Positions 1 through 10,007 of a DNA stretch of 37,050 nt are shown here, piece after piece (the stretch's first letter is position 1; every line of letters starts with the position of its first letter). The position numbers and the translations under genes are program-made. The notes under the pieces are model-generated. The model was not told where the DNA came from and made no database searches. It worked only from the letters and a program-made list of their open reading frames with translations. The stretch comes from Planctomycetota bacterium (GTDB lineage Bacteria; Planctomycetota; Planctomycetia; Planctomycetales; Planctomycetaceae). The stretch spans positions 1-37,050 of the forward strand of contig JAQBWV010000039.1 in the NCBI GenBank assembly GCA_027624335.1, read 5' to 3'.

Positions 1-300
1 GCACCAGAAATCGTGTCCGACTGAACTTGCGAATTCTCACACGGTGAATGGAGCCCCACGCAACGTACGATCCACTGTCTCGGTGCGTTTCGCTCGGGCT
101 CCCCACACCCTACGATTTTCAGCGATCGGGGAAGTTATTCCAGACACGATCCCCAGTCGGGCGATGACTGCCCCTGAGTCGGCGTTGACTTGTTCCCACA
201 TCGCGCAACTGCGCCACGGTCCAGACATTTCGTTGTTTTCCGTCGCGAATTGCGAATTCTGACCGCGACGACGATGACTCAACTTCGGAGAAAGTGAATC
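1..300. other. Upstream intergenic region, no gene seen
   Basis: The first 300 bases hold only short overlapping frames on both strands with no recognisable protein family. The last part carries a GGAG ribosome binding site at about 287-290 that serves the GTG start at 301. I see no RNA gene or clear terminator here. Confidence 0.5.
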
Positions 301-2631
301 GTGAAGTCACTCACCAGACGTATGGCCCTGAAACTTGTCGCCCTTGGAACAGCGTTGTTCGGGACTCGCAGTCGACCGAGTTCTGCCGCTCAGGATGCGA
401 CCAAATCCAGAGCCAGTTCGGTCATTGGAAAATGGAGCACGACCAACGATCGTGTATGGCTGGGCGAAGAGTTCTGGGCCAATCCGATGGAAGACTGGCG
501 GATCGTCGACGGAGCCGCCGAATGCCAGTCAACCGGCGGCGATCGCAACATTCACCTGATTACGCATCAGGTCACGAATCTGGCGGGTTCGTTCGAGATG
601 TCCGTCGAGATTGACGAAGCGGAAGCCGCGAAGACTGGCGGTGGAGCTGGTTTTCGAGTCGGCATCAGCAGCGAGATCAACGAGTACCGTAGCAATAGCT
701 TTGCAAAGAACGGTATCAATGCAGGTCTTGCTGATGGTTCGCTTGTGCTGGGACGAAACAGGAGTTCGATCCGCGACGGTGCAGACAAGAAGCTGTTCAC
801 GTTGGAGTTGTCAGGAAAACCAATAGATGGTGATCTCTTTCGCCTGACGTTGATTGCGAAAGAGAAGTCAGGCAAGACGATCGGGACGGTCTCGTATAAC
901 GCGCCTGTTCAAGCAGTGCTCGGAAACGTTGCTATCGTCAACAACTTCGAGCCGGCGAGTAAGAAGGGCGGGGGTGCACGCTATCGATTTCGAAACTGGA
1001 CCGTCGAAGGTGACGCGTTCACGATCACCCCGGAGCAGAAATTCGGACCGATTCTGTGGTCGATGTACTCGTTGAGCGATTCCCGCAGCGACGACGGCTT
1101 TGTGATGAAGATCAGTGCTCTGACGGGACCGCTCGGGGAAAAAGATAATCAGAGCGTCGAGCTTCAGGTTCAGAAAGATGGAGCGTGGAAATCGCTCGGC
1201 AATGCACCGCTCGATACTGAAGCCTGGACGGCCACATTCCGCATCGCCAACTGGGATGAGAAAAAAGAAACGCCTTACCGGCTGGTCTACAGCGAGAAGA
1301 AAACGGACGGTTCCGCCGTCGAGTCCGACTGGACAGGCAACATCAAGGCGAACCCGAGCGGCCGTCCGTTACGCCTTGGAGCACTCACCTGCCAGAACGA
1401 TTACGCGTTCCCTTACGAGCCAGTCGCCAGCAATCTGATCAAACTTGATCCGGACATGCTGTATTTCTCCGGCGATCAGATTTACGAGAATCACGGCGGA
1501 TATGGCATCATCCGCGATCCGGCTGAGCCGGCGATTCTCAACTACCTCCGCAAGTTCTACCAGTTCGGCTGGTCATTCCGGCACGCTCTAAAGAACGCTC
1601 CAACAATCTGCATCCCTGACGACCATGATGTCTTCCAGGGAAACATTTGGGGCGAAGGTGGTGCCGCGATGCAGGGGCTGGATCAGGGTGCTTCTTCAAA
1701 AGGCGGCTATCGCGAGCCCGCCCGGATGGTAAACGCCGTCCACAAGACCTGCACCTCGCATCACCCGGACTATTACGACACGGCACCGTGCAAGCAGAAT
1801 ATCAGCGTCTACTACGGTGACATGGTCTACGGTGGCGTCAGCTTCGCGATTCTGGGCGATCGTCAGTTCAAGAGCGGTCCCGATCGAGTCGAAACCGGCA
1901 GCGGACGCGCCGACCATGTCATCGATCGAGCAGTCGACACGGCGTTTCTCGACAAGCCCGGTTTGATTCTGCTCGGCGACCGACAGGAAAAGTTTCTCGA
2001 AAAGTGGAGTGCAGACTGGCGCGGCCACACGATGAAAGTTCTGCTCAGTCAGACTGTCTTTGCTGGAGTCGCCACTCACCACGGCGGCTTCAACGGCTAT
2101 CTGAAGGCCGACCTGGATTCCGGCGGCTGGCCTCAGACGCCGCGTAACAACGCCATCCGAATCATCCGCAAATCGAAGGCACTGCACATCAACGGCGACC
2201 AGCATCTGACGACGCTGGCTCAGTATGGAGTCGACAAACAACGCGACAGCAACTGGTCGTTCTGCACTCCGGCGATTGCAGCGGGATATCCTCGCTGGTG
2301 GCGTCCGGACGAAATCGGCATGCCGCACGAACATCGACCGAATCATGGCAACGCCAATACGGGCGAGTTCCTCGACGGATTTGGAAACAAGGTTTACGTC
2401 TACGCGGTCGGCAATCCGGAAGTTGGCACGAAGAAAAACCGCTATGAGAAAGCTCATCAGAAGGCCAGTGGCTTTGGTCTGGTGACAATCGATACGTCAG
2501 CGAAGACGTACCACCTGGACTGCTACCGTTTCCTGGTCGATACCACAGACGGCAATCCTGAAAACCAGTTCCCCGGCTGGCCTGTCACACTGCACCAGGA
2601 TGAAAACGCCGGTGACAATATTCTTGGATAA
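301..2631 (+). CDS. Exported PhoD-like metallophosphatase
   Basis: This is a 776-residue metallophosphoesterase of the PhoD (alkaline phosphatase D) type, expected to hydrolyse phosphate mono- or diesters outside the cytoplasm. The N-terminus has a twin-arginine-like signal (TRRMALKL, residues 5-12) followed by a hydrophobic stretch and an Ala-rich cleavage region. The first ~200 residues look like a beta-rich accessory domain. The catalytic part shows GDQIYE (about residue 391), [11 protein letters not shown] (about 437), LGDRQ twice, and NGDQH (about 630), which fit the metal-binding motifs of the family. The GTG at 301 is chosen because GGAG lies 10 bases upstream and it includes the twin arginine; an ATG at 322 would lose it. 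The 3' end overlaps the next gene by 32 bases, so the two are probably cotranscribed. The fold is confident; the natural substrate is unknown. Confidence 0.85.
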   Translation: MKSLTRRMALKLVALGTALFGTRSRPSSAAQDATKSRASSVIGKWSTTNDRVWLGEEFWANPMEDWRIVDGAAECQSTGGDRNIHLITHQVTNLAGSFEMSVEIDEAEAAKTGGGAGFRVGISSEINEYRSNSFAKNGINAGLADGSLVLGRNRSSIRDGADKKLFTLELSGKPIDGDLFRLTLIAKEKSGKTIGTVSYNAPVQAVLGNVAIVNNFEPASKKGGGARYRFRNWTVEGDAFTITPEQKFGPILWSMYSLSDSRSDDGFVMKISALTGPLGEKDNQSVELQVQKDGAWKSLGNAPLDTEAWTATFRIANWDEKKETPYRLVYSEKKTDGSAVESDWTGNIKANPSGRPLRLGALTCQNDYAFPYEPVASNLIKLDPDMLYFSGDQIYENHGGYGIIRDPAEPAILNYLRKFYQFGWSFRHALKNAPTICIPDDHDVFQGNIWGEGGAAMQGLDQGASSKGGYREPARMVNAVHKTCTSHHPDYYDTAPCKQNISVYYGDMVYGGVSFAILGDRQFKSGPDRVETGSGRADHVIDRAVDTAFLDKPGLILLGDRQEKFLEKWSADWRGHTMKVLLSQTVFAGVATHHGGFNGYLKADLDSGGWPQTPRNNAIRIIRKSKALHINGDQHLTTLAQYGVDKQRDSNWSFCTPAIAAGYPRWWRPDEIGMPHEHRPNHGNANTGEFLDGFGNKVYVYAVGNPEVGTKKNRYEKAHQKASGFGLVTIDTSAKTYHLDCYRFLVDTTDGNPENQFPGWPVTLHQDENAGDNILG

Positions 2632-3700
2632 GTCGTTGGCCAATCCAGTCGGCATATTTGATCCGCAGGCGATAGATCAGCTGCGAATGGAATTGCGGCT
2701 GGATCCCGAGCATGTTCGCGTACTGCGAAACGGCCTGTTCAAGAAGTTTGAAGCGGACGATGTGGCGCTGGCTCGGTTTCCAGAGCGTGACCGTATCGTT
2801 TGTCATTCGCTCGAACTGTTTCGCCGGTGCGATTCGGAGATCGACGGTGCTTCGAAGTTGCTGCTGAAAACCGCGACCGGAATGTTGATTGAATCTGTCA
2901 TTCTCCGGATCGCCACAGGTCGGTCGACGCTGTGTGTTTCCAGTCAGGTGGGTTGCGCCGCGGCGTGCGACTTTTGCGCGACCGGCAAAATGGGAATCGC
3001 ACAGAATCTCACAGCGGCAGAGATTCTTGATCAGGTTCTCCACACCGGGCAGTTGCTGGCTGCTGAAGGGCGGCGACTGCACAACATCGTCTTCATGGGC
3101 ATGGGCGAGCCGTTCCATAACGCAGAAAATCTTCACGAGACTCTCGCGACTCTGATTGATCCGAAGATGTTCAATCGCTCGCCCGGCAGCCTTCTTGTTT
3201 CGACTGTCGGAATTCCTGAGGCGATGCTTCGATGTGCGGAGCGCTTTCCCAAAGTGAACCTGGCGTTGAGCCTGCACAGCGTGAATCCGGAAGTACGCTG
3301 CGAACTGATTCCGCTCACAAGGAAACACTCGCTGGACGACCTGCGACGCACACTGGTCGAACTGAATCGAATGCAGAGTATTCCGGTGATGATCGAATAC
3401 TTAATGCTGGCCGGGCGCAACGACTCGTCAAACGACGCGAACGAGCTGATTAACTGGCTGAGCGGACTCGACGTCCATGTGAACCTCATTCCCTACAACG
3501 CGATCGACGACGCTCCCCACTTGACAGGCAGCGAAGACCCAACGATCAGGACGTTCGCATCGCAGCTGAAACAGGCCGGCTTCAAGGCCACCGTCCGCTA
3601 CTCGCTGGGCAGCGACATCGCCGCCGCCTGCGGACAGTTAGTCCGAAAAGAAAACCGCCAGAAAGCAATGACGAGCGGCTTGACATTACCGCAGGGGTAA
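2600..3700 (+). CDS. RlmN/Cfr-like radical SAM rRNA methyltransferase
   Basis: This 366-residue radical S-adenosylmethionine enzyme should methylate adenine 2503 of 23S rRNA (RlmN at C2, Cfr at C8) by a two-cysteine mechanism. The [4Fe-4S] motif CAAACDFC is at C119/C123/C126, followed by ATGKMG. FMGMGEP and the C-terminal AACGQL, with the methyl-carrying Cys at about 344, are both present, so the catalytic pair (C344 and one of the CxxxCxxC-proximal cysteines) looks intact. The text around FMGMGEP, a 'DPxxFxxSPxxLxVSTxG' pattern and [12 protein letters not shown], resembles Cfr and Cfr-like proteins more than E. coli RlmN. The start lies within the 3' end of the phosphatase gene; no better in-frame start is evident. 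C2 versus C8 specificity cannot be decided by eye. Confidence 0.85.
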   Translation: MKTPVTIFLDKSLANPVGIFDPQAIDQLRMELRLDPEHVRVLRNGLFKKFEADDVALARFPERDRIVCHSLELFRRCDSEIDGASKLLLKTATGMLIESVILRIATGRSTLCVSSQVGCAAACDFCATGKMGIAQNLTAAEILDQVLHTGQLLAAEGRRLHNIVFMGMGEPFHNAENLHETLATLIDPKMFNRSPGSLLVSTVGIPEAMLRCAERFPKVNLALSLHSVNPEVRCELIPLTRKHSLDDLRRTLVELNRMQSIPVMIEYLMLAGRNDSSNDANELINWLSGLDVHVNLIPYNAIDDAPHLTGSEDPTIRTFASQLKQAGFKATVRYSLGSDIAAACGQLVRKENRQKAMTSGLTLPQG

Positions 3701-3725
3701 CCGGTGTTCGACTGGCGTTGCCCTC

Positions 3726-3758
3726 ATGAAGAACGAATCCTGAAACAGGATGCTTCAT
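3726..3758. repeat. Nested hairpin after the RlmN-like gene
   Basis: The inner stem ATCCTG-AAA-CAGGAT (3737-3751) is perfect and is flanked by an outer stem ATGAAG (3726-3731) and CTTCAT (3753-3758). It begins 25 bases after the stop of the RlmN-like gene. No T-tract follows, so it is not a classic intrinsic terminator; it may protect the transcript 3' end or belong to a repeat family. Confidence 0.5.
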
Positions 3759-3826
3759 CGTCCGCTCGCAATCACCGTTGACCGTTCGATCGATCACTGA
3801 GGGTGAAACATCCTGTGCCTGCAGCA

Positions 3827-3846
3827 CCCAACCACGAGTGGTTGGG
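3827..3846. repeat. Short REP-like palindrome (CCCAACCAC-GA-GTGGTTGGG)
   Basis: A perfect 9-bp inverted repeat with a 2-base centre lies in intergenic DNA, with further symmetry around it (GCACCCAAC / GTTGGGCACC). The form, a GC-rich short palindrome in non-coding sequence, is that of dispersed REP-like elements. Copy number outside this window cannot be seen. Confidence 0.6.
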
Positions 3847-4024
3847 CACCCAGCGAAGCTGCACTATGTGGGACTCAGCAGGGCGGACGCTGTCAATCGG
3901 CAACTCGCCAGTTAATTCAGTCTTTGGCCTGTTAATCCTCGCGGACGGATGCGGTCAGGAGCCCAGAACACATCACTAAGGTCTCCAGCAGACCTCACCA
4001 GAGCCGCTCGAAAGGAGCAGTGCC

Positions 4025-4444
4025 ATGACCACAATGGTTTGGACGTACGCGATTTATCTCACGATCTGCATCAGCATTACGATCTGGGTGGCCCGCACAC
4101 TTGGCAGCCACGCACCTGCGTTTCTCGAAGATTCCCAGGGGGAACGTTCGGAACTGACGATCGCCGTGACCCGACTCCTGATTGTCGGTTTCTACCTGGT
4201 GAATCTGGGAGTTATCAGCCTCGCCCTGAAGTACGGAGGTCCGGCGGCGGACGTCACGACCGCGATGGAGCTGCTCAGCACGAAAATCGGAGCCATTCTG
4301 ATCTCGCTGGGTTTCGTGCACTTCGTCGTGTTCGCGAAGCTCGGTTCCATGCGACGCAGCCTGTCCTACGAGGCCGAGCATAAAGCATCGACGATCCGAC
4401 GGGCGCGAACGGTGGGTAAGTTCGTCACACGCGAGGAAATATGA
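4025..4444 (+). CDS. Three-helix membrane protein of unknown function, paralogue A
   Basis: I do not recognise a named family. The 139-residue product has three likely membrane helices (about 5-24, 48-68 and 85-105) and a basic cytoplasmic tail. Its motifs TYAIYL, LLIVGFYLVNLG, LLSTKIG and LGFVHF recur in the next gene, so the two are tandem paralogues. A strong AAAGGAG lies 6 bases before the ATG. The tail after about residue 106 (MRRSL onward) is longer than in paralogue B. It may form a homo- or hetero-oligomer with its neighbour; no enzymatic motif is visible. Confidence 0.8.
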   Translation: MTTMVWTYAIYLTICISITIWVARTLGSHAPAFLEDSQGERSELTIAVTRLLIVGFYLVNLGVISLALKYGGPAADVTTAMELLSTKIGAILISLGFVHFVVFAKLGSMRRSLSYEAEHKASTIRRARTVGKFVTREEI

Positions 4445-4499
4445 ACCGTGATTTGTCGCGGGCCAGCCCATCAGACTTTCTGTCGACCGGAGCAATTTC

Positions 4500-4856
4500 A
4501 TGATCATCTGCACCTACGCCATTTATCTTGCGGCCAGCGTGCTGATCACGGTCTACGTCGGTCACACGCTGTACCGCAACGGTCGATGTTTCCTGATCGA
4601 CTGCCTGCACGGAAATGAGCGAGTCGCCGACGCGGTCAACCACCTGCTGCTGGCCGGCTACTATCTGGTCAACATCGCCTTCGTCGTGCTGATGCTCAAG
4701 ACGCACACGCCAGTCCCGACCGTGCTGGATGCGGTCGACGTGCTATCAACCAAGATCGGCATCGTGTGCGTGACGCTGGGAGTGATGCACTTCTTCAATC
4801 TGTTCGTGCTCACGAGCGTTAAAGAGCTGCGAGGCAGGGTGGACAATATCGTTTAG
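4500..4856 (+). CDS. Three-helix membrane protein of unknown function, paralogue B
   Basis: This 118-residue protein is the tandem paralogue of the gene ending 55 bases upstream. It shares TYAIYL (residues 5-10), the YYLVNIAF segment in helix 2, LSTKIG (82-87) and LGVMHF at the start of helix 3. Helices are predicted at about 3-21, 48-67 and 84-104. The start is supported by CCGGAG 8 bases before the ATG. The gene pair is probably one operon. No function can be assigned from motifs. Confidence 0.8.
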   Translation: MIICTYAIYLAASVLITVYVGHTLYRNGRCFLIDCLHGNERVADAVNHLLLAGYYLVNIAFVVLMLKTHTPVPTVLDAVDVLSTKIGIVCVTLGVMHFFNLFVLTSVKELRGRVDNIV

Positions 4857-4949
4857 ATCGTCTGGGTGCCGGAGGGACACAAGGTCCACCAGAATCAATA
4901 GCCCCAGGTAAACCCAGGTAATTGGCACGCCAACCGTGCGACCACGAGC

Positions 4950-5215
4950 TTAGTTACCAGCACGTACGGGGTTCAGGTGAATGTAGTTGAGTTTCTCTTT
5001 CAGCTTTTGCCGACTGTAGATTTGAAACGCGTCATACTTTCGTTGCCAGAACGGATCGTCCGCTTTCATCAACGCCTCGTATGACGGAAGAAGGGGCGAC
5101 GCAAACCTGCGAATGTTGTGTGAGGAATGCTGCCTTCACTGCTTCATGAATCGGGATAAGGATTCGGTTTCAGGTAGTCCACGGGCGCGTGACCGTGGTC
5201 GGGCATCAGATCAAA
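4950..5215 (-). pseudogene. Decayed REP-associated tyrosine transposase (RAYT, Y1/IS200-like)
   Basis: Translated on the minus strand, this region gives two fragments of a Y1_Tnp-type transposase. One fragment (about 5145-5212) contains LMPDHGH, a match to the MP(N/D)HvH HUH metal-binding motif, then runs into a stop. In another frame, the second (4950 to about 5070) reads FWQRKYDAF, then [13 protein letters not shown] and VRAGN, ending in TAA. This matches the conserved C-terminal block of RAYT proteins. The catalytic tyrosine region between them is lost or scrambled, and no single frame spans the gene. It is therefore a relic that cannot encode an active enzyme. RAYTs act on REP palindromes in other bacteria, and REP-like palindromes occur elsewhere in this window. 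Confidence 0.8.
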
Positions 5216-5294
5216 TCCGCTCCTGTCCGTTTTTCCTGGGCTGCCGAAGTTCACCGTAAGACTCGAATTGAGTTGAGCCGGGCCGGTTGTCCAA

Positions 5295-8200
5295 CTATTC
5301 AGCTGTTGCGTTCTCCAGCGGAACGGCTTTGAGGCGGAAGCGTTCGACGATGGAGATCAGGTCGACCTGTCGGTTGCTGGCGTCGATGAGCAGCGAGTGA
5401 AAACCGGCCTCGCCAGGTTCGTCTCTGGTGTCCAGCAGAACTTCACCATCGCGTTTGTCGAGAACCACGATCCGCCGGACTTCAGGCGGTTGACGCAGGA
5501 TCTCACGACGATGACTCGTCGTGATCAGGAAGGGAAGCTGGTCCAGTCGCTCTGTCAGCAGGTATTGCCCGGAAAGGTCTTCCCGGGTCCACAGGACATC
5601 GCCGCTCGACCGGTCATAAGCCACAACAGGGCCGTTGATCAACACGTTTTCCAGGCCAGGCCGCCAGTTGTTTTCGGTCGACTCCCGCTTGAGGATGACG
5701 TAAACGATTCTGCCGTCGGTCAGCAATGAGTAGTCGGGGTTTCCGAGACGCAGGCGAGTCGGGATCTTTGCGAACTGCGTCAGAGTCCCTGATTCGAAAT
5801 TCAGAATATGCAGGCGCCCGCCCGACGCGAGAAGTGCCAGTTCGTTGCTGGAGATCAACCGGACTTTCAGCTTCCCGACCAGGGCATGGCTCCACAGTTC
5901 TGCGTGGGTAGCGGGACTCACCGCTCGCAAGGTGACGGCAGACGCTTCATCGTCACGTGTGACGGTGATGATGGCGCGATCGTCGACTCGGGCGATCGCA
6001 TCAGTTCCCCGCTGGTCTAATAAAACTGCTGCGATCTCGACAGGTTCCCCATCGACGGCATTGTGCGCCGAGGTAATCGTTCCATCTGGACGAGCGAGAT
6101 AGACCGTGTCATGAGTGCCAAACACACGGAAGCCTCGTTCAAACGGCTCAAGGCGCCATCGCAGTGTCCCGGTTCGTGAATCAAAAACAGTCAGCGACCG
6201 CGAGCCTCTGCTGCAAACGTATTGAGAATTCACAACTGGCACGGCGTCTCCCGATCCCGGCCTCACGCGAGCCATCCACTCGGCGACATCCTCCAGAGGT
6301 TTGTCATGCCGAGACGCGTCGAGGCGGGCGGAGTCGAGCGAGTGAACTGGCTGAGTCCACAGAACGCGGCGTTCTGGTACCGACAGCATATTGAGAACGC
6401 CGTCACTGAGTACCGGAAAGAATTGCCCTGACTGGTAGATGCTTAATTGCTGAGATTCGTTCGCTGATTGACTGTTGTTCGCGCGGAGTGACACTGTCCA
6501 GAACAGATCGTTCGTAGTCCGGTCAAGGAAACTTAAGCGGCGTGAGCCGGTTCCGGAATCCTGTGTCTCGACGTAAAAACGGCTGGATGAGCGGTCTGAA
6601 GTCGAACGGGGATATTCCTCACGCTGGTGTGACGAAGCCGTGCGAACACTCGACAGTGTGAACTGTCCCCAGTCTGGTGACTTCCACGTTGACTGCCCGT
6701 TCACCCGCTGCTGCAGCGTCGGCAACAGAGTCGAAACAGAAGTCGCATCCGGCAGGTTCACCGCTGAGTATTCAGTCTCCAGTTGCCGCACGAGGCGCCT
6801 GGTTTCCGTGTCGATGATGTGGTGCTCAATTCTCAAACGGATTCGACGCACGAGTGCTTCGGCAGCCTGATGTTTCGCGGCGACGGTGATGATCGTGTTC
6901 AGCCAATGCTCAGCAGCAACGAAGCGGCCTTCGGACAGAGCTTCCTCTGCCAGTTGATGAACGAGTTTCACGGAGCCGTCATGAAAGGCGAACAGCAAGG
7001 CGAGTCGTTCGGGCGACAGTGGTGAATTCGGATGATCGCTGCGCTGGGCGATCAACTTCTCGATCCGAGTCCGCGACTCTTTTTGTTCGGCTGCCGAAAG
7101 TCGGAGCCAGGCTCGTTGCAACTGTCGACTCAACCACGGGTCGACGGACACAGTGATTCGCGGATCATCGACACGTTTCAGCGTGTCACCTGACGGCAGG
7201 GTTACCAGTTCGAGTAACTTTTCGAAGACTCCCGCGGGCTGGTTCAGTCTGAGCAGCGCTTCGATTTGCAGGTGGCGTCGCTGCAGTTCGAAGTTGGCAC
7301 CTTCGATCCCGGCCGATTCAAACAGCGGTTGGATTTTTTCGAGTAGTGCGAGTCCTGACTCCGGACGGGATTCCATCTGCCCGGACGCCGCTTGCATCAG
7401 TAGGCCCAGGATCGATTTATGAATCCCGGCATTCAGGTTCTTCGAGAGTCGCGGCAACAGAATATCGATTGCGGTTGAGTATTCTTTTCGTGACAGAGCG
7501 AGCTGAGCTTCGAGAATGTCGGCTTTATCAGAATCACCGTCGGCACGAATCGTCGCGAGTCTCGCGTCAAGAGTGCCTTCCAGTTCCCAGGCGGAAAGCC
7601 CCTCCGGAGCGTGAGAAATCAACATGCCCTGGTAAAACGTCAGGTTGCCGAGCGGTGGATATCCGGATGCCAGTTTGATGCGTTCGGTCAGTGAACCGCG
7701 GACAAGATCACACTTCACCAGCACTTGTTTCTGCAGCGGCAGCCAGAACGACTCGCCCGCGACAACGCCCCGTCCGCAGGGAAGTCCGTCTTCCGGGTCA
7801 AATTCGATTTCCGCTCGAGTGCTCCCGTCAGGATTCAGAATCACGACAGCGTTCGTCCTGGTAATAACGATCTGACCTCGAGTCGCCCCGTTGACGGCCA
7901 ATGCGTTGTTGCGAGGCTGAGACCAGATTCGCTGTCCACTGAAAACGTTGACGCAGTCAAGCAGGCGAGTTGTGTCGTCGGCCTCGTCGGTCGGTTCAGA
8001 GGGAGTAAAGACAATGCGGTCTCCCATGATGATCGGCGCTGCAGGAATCCACGACCCGCCGATGGGTTCGTTCGCGAGTTCAATTCGACCACGATTGCCT
8101 CGAAACATGCCAGGTGTTCCAGTGGCACCATCAGGCTGACGTTTCGAGTAGCGATGCGACCACAGAATTGTCCCGGTTGACCGGTCGACTCCGACGAGCC

Positions 8201-10007
8201 AGCCCACGGATGTCGGGCACACGATGACTCCGTGAACCGCAGCCAACTGGACGGACCAGAGTCGCCGATTCAGGTTCCGCTCGAGACCTTCTTCCGCAAA
8301 CGCAATCTGCTGCGACCACCGAGCCGAGCCGTTATCAGGGTCAAGACAGAAGAGCCGGATCGTGTTTTCCTTCTGCCCGACGATAAACAGGTCACCGCGG
8401 TGAGGCAGCGGAGCACCCAGAAAAAACCAACCAGCGAGTTCCGGTGCGAACGGTTCGCGAGTCGCCGGACCGCCGATCTGCCAGACTGGTTCGCCGCTTT
8501 GCAGATCGTGCGCCTTGAGACGATTTGACGTTGTCGAGTCCGGTCGCGGCGACGCGTTGCCGCCGTCCACTCGGCGGATGCTCGTTCGACCGAGTGTGAA
8601 TACCGGGTCATCATCGAGAAAGTAGACGGTTCGACCGTCGCTGCTGATCAGTCCGTGGGCCGCGTTCTGAAACAGGAATTGACCAATCGGTCCACCTGTT
8701 CGGTCAACCGCCGTCGTTCCCGAAATCAGCGGAGTCATTTGCGGCATCAGGTCTGCGGCGTCGAGAGTCTCTGCTGATGAATTGCCTAGTAGTCGTTCAA
8801 CCGAATCCGATTGAGCGGTGGACCAGAGATGTTGCCCGGATTCGGCGTCGAGTACTTCGATTCCGCGGAACGTGCGGCAGATCAGTCGTCCGTTGACGTA
8901 AATGGGAATTCCGGCAGGAACCGTTGGGACGGCTTGAAACATCAGATCTTCGATCAGCCTGTCGATCGTCAACTTCAGCCCCGAACTGGATGTCGCTGGA
9001 AACTCCCAGCGTCGAATCATGACCGGTCGACTGGTGGCGTTCGGTTCGGCAAAACGTTGTGCGTTGCCGCCGAGTAATGGCCATTGAGAAATGGCCGCTG
9101 GCTCGACGGAGACGAATTGTTCGCGCAGCTGTCGGAAAGGTTCTGACTGGGCGTTCGGCTTCTGTGGATTCTCAGTCAGGGTGAGCACCAGTCTCAATCT
9201 GGTCTGCCAGGCCGCGGAGCGATTGATCTCCGCGTCTGAAGCGCGCAACAGCTTCATCCATTCTGCCGCCAGTGCGAATTCGCCTCGATCAATCAGCTGC
9301 GCGGCCAGCCGATCTGCCGCGCGGTAGCCGACCGGCGTTCCGAAGAATCGGACCGCCACATGACTCAACTGCCGCAGATCGTTCTCGCGCATGGCCTGTT
9401 CGAGCAGTGTGTTTCCGAGTGTGGACTCGGTGCGGGTTCGCGAGGCTCGAAGATTTGCTGGCAGGCTACCGGCCAGTCGCGCGATGCTGAGTCGTGCGGA
9501 TTTCAGGCTGCCGTCCGCCTGTCGGACGAGGTGGTCTTCAGTGGGCGGGCGGTCGATCGGTCCAGCGAATCGTTCGAGCCGATCAAGAACTTCGCTCCAG
9601 TCTCGACCTTCAGCGGCCTGTTCTATCTTCTGCCAGGCCGTCTGCTTCGCTCGATTGATCGGCGTCCGGAAATCGATGTTGTCGAGATGTCGCTTGCTGA
9701 GAGGCTCGCCACCGTCGTCTTCGGATTTGTCCCTGGCATCTGCTTCGACTGCCTCAACAGCTTCTTCGTCGTTCGATTCGGCAACCTTCTCGGGAACCTG
9801 TGCGAACTGTCCGACCGCATCATCGGCAAAACCGTTTTCTCCGGGGGCACCGTCCGGGCGAACTTCAGTCGGAGGTTCGGCGTGCGTTGCGGGCAACAGC
9901 CCCACTAGAAGCACGATGGCAGTACACAAACTCACTGCATGCCAGATCGCCATTCGCTGCCGCGGATCGATCGACGTCTTGTGGAGTTGTCGCTGGTTCA
10001 ATGACAC
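5295..10007 (-). CDS. Very large exported PQQ/BamB-like beta-propeller protein
   Basis: The 1570-residue protein has repeated PQQ-like blades, seen as motifs such as 'DAESGQHLWS', 'DLQSGEPVWQ', 'DRSTGTILWSH' and 'DRSSGDVLWTR' spread from about residue 390 to the C-terminus, in two groups separated by a helical TPR-like stretch (about 830-1090). The N-terminus carries a hydrophobic signal segment ending in ATHAEPP at about residue 44, so it is exported. Such proteins in planctomycetes resemble BamB or quinoprotein dehydrogenase propellers; no dehydrogenase active-site residues are evident, so a structural or scaffold role is more likely than catalysis. The start is supported by GGAAG about 10 bases upstream; an internal Met at residue 19 (9953) would also give a full signal peptide. 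It stands alone on this strand. Confidence 0.85.
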   Translation of the reverse strand: MSLNQRQLHKTSIDPRQRMAIWHAVSLCTAIVLLVGLLPATHAEPPTEVRPDGAPGENGFADDAVGQFAQVPEKVAESNDEEAVEAVEADARDKSEDDGGEPLSKRHLDNIDFRTPINRAKQTAWQKIEQAAEGRDWSEVLDRLERFAGPIDRPPTEDHLVRQADGSLKSARLSIARLAGSLPANLRASRTRTESTLGNTLLEQAMRENDLRQLSHVAVRFFGTPVGYRAADRLAAQLIDRGEFALAAEWMKLLRASDAEINRSAAWQTRLRLVLTLTENPQKPNAQSEPFRQLREQFVSVEPAAISQWPLLGGNAQRFAEPNATSRPVMIRRWEFPATSSSGLKLTIDRLIEDLMFQAVPTVPAGIPIYVNGRLICRTFRGIEVLDAESGQHLWSTAQSDSVERLLGNSSAETLDAADLMPQMTPLISGTTAVDRTGGPIGQFLFQNAAHGLISSDGRTVYFLDDDPVFTLGRTSIRRVDGGNASPRPDSTTSNRLKAHDLQSGEPVWQIGGPATREPFAPELAGWFFLGAPLPHRGDLFIVGQKENTIRLFCLDPDNGSARWSQQIAFAEEGLERNLNRRLWSVQLAAVHGVIVCPTSVGWLVGVDRSTGTILWSHRYSKRQPDGATGTPGMFRGNRGRIELANEPIGGSWIPAAPIIMGDRIVFTPSEPTDEADDTTRLLDCVNVFSGQRIWSQPRNNALAVNGATRGQIVITRTNAVVILNPDGSTRAEIEFDPEDGLPCGRGVVAGESFWLPLQKQVLVKCDLVRGSLTERIKLASGYPPLGNLTFYQGMLISHAPEGLSAWELEGTLDARLATIRADGDSDKADILEAQLALSRKEYSTAIDILLPRLSKNLNAGIHKSILGLLMQAASGQMESRPESGLALLEKIQPLFESAGIEGANFELQRRHLQIEALLRLNQPAGVFEKLLELVTLPSGDTLKRVDDPRITVSVDPWLSRQLQRAWLRLSAAEQKESRTRIEKLIAQRSDHPNSPLSPERLALLFAFHDGSVKLVHQLAEEALSEGRFVAAEHWLNTIITVAAKHQAAEALVRRIRLRIEHHIIDTETRRLVRQLETEYSAVNLPDATSVSTLLPTLQQRVNGQSTWKSPDWGQFTLSSVRTASSHQREEYPRSTSDRSSSRFYVETQDSGTGSRRLSFLDRTTNDLFWTVSLRANNSQSANESQQLSIYQSGQFFPVLSDGVLNMLSVPERRVLWTQPVHSLDSARLDASRHDKPLEDVAEWMARVRPGSGDAVPVVNSQYVCSRGSRSLTVFDSRTGTLRWRLEPFERGFRVFGTHDTVYLARPDGTITSAHNAVDGEPVEIAAVLLDQRGTDAIARVDDRAIITVTRDDEASAVTLRAVSPATHAELWSHALVGKLKVRLISSNELALLASGGRLHILNFESGTLTQFAKIPTRLRLGNPDYSLLTDGRIVYVILKRESTENNWRPGLENVLINGPVVAYDRSSGDVLWTREDLSGQYLLTERLDQLPFLITTSHRREILRQPPEVRRIVVLDKRDGEVLLDTRDEPGEAGFHSLLIDASNRQVDLISIVERFRLKAVPLENATAE

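Larger units (their letters stand above)
3701..4024. other. Intergenic region with palindromes
   Basis: No coding frame is convincing here. The stretch holds a nested hairpin (3726-3758), a separate perfect palindrome (3827-3846), and near 3803-3816 an imperfect inverted copy of the hairpin segment acaggatg-ttca. The final bases give a strong ribosome binding site (AAAGGAG, about 4012-4018) for the next gene. Confidence 0.6.

Noticed and set aside
1696-2457. 253-codon minus-strand frame
   Set aside because: Antisense to the catalytic part of the PhoD-like gene.
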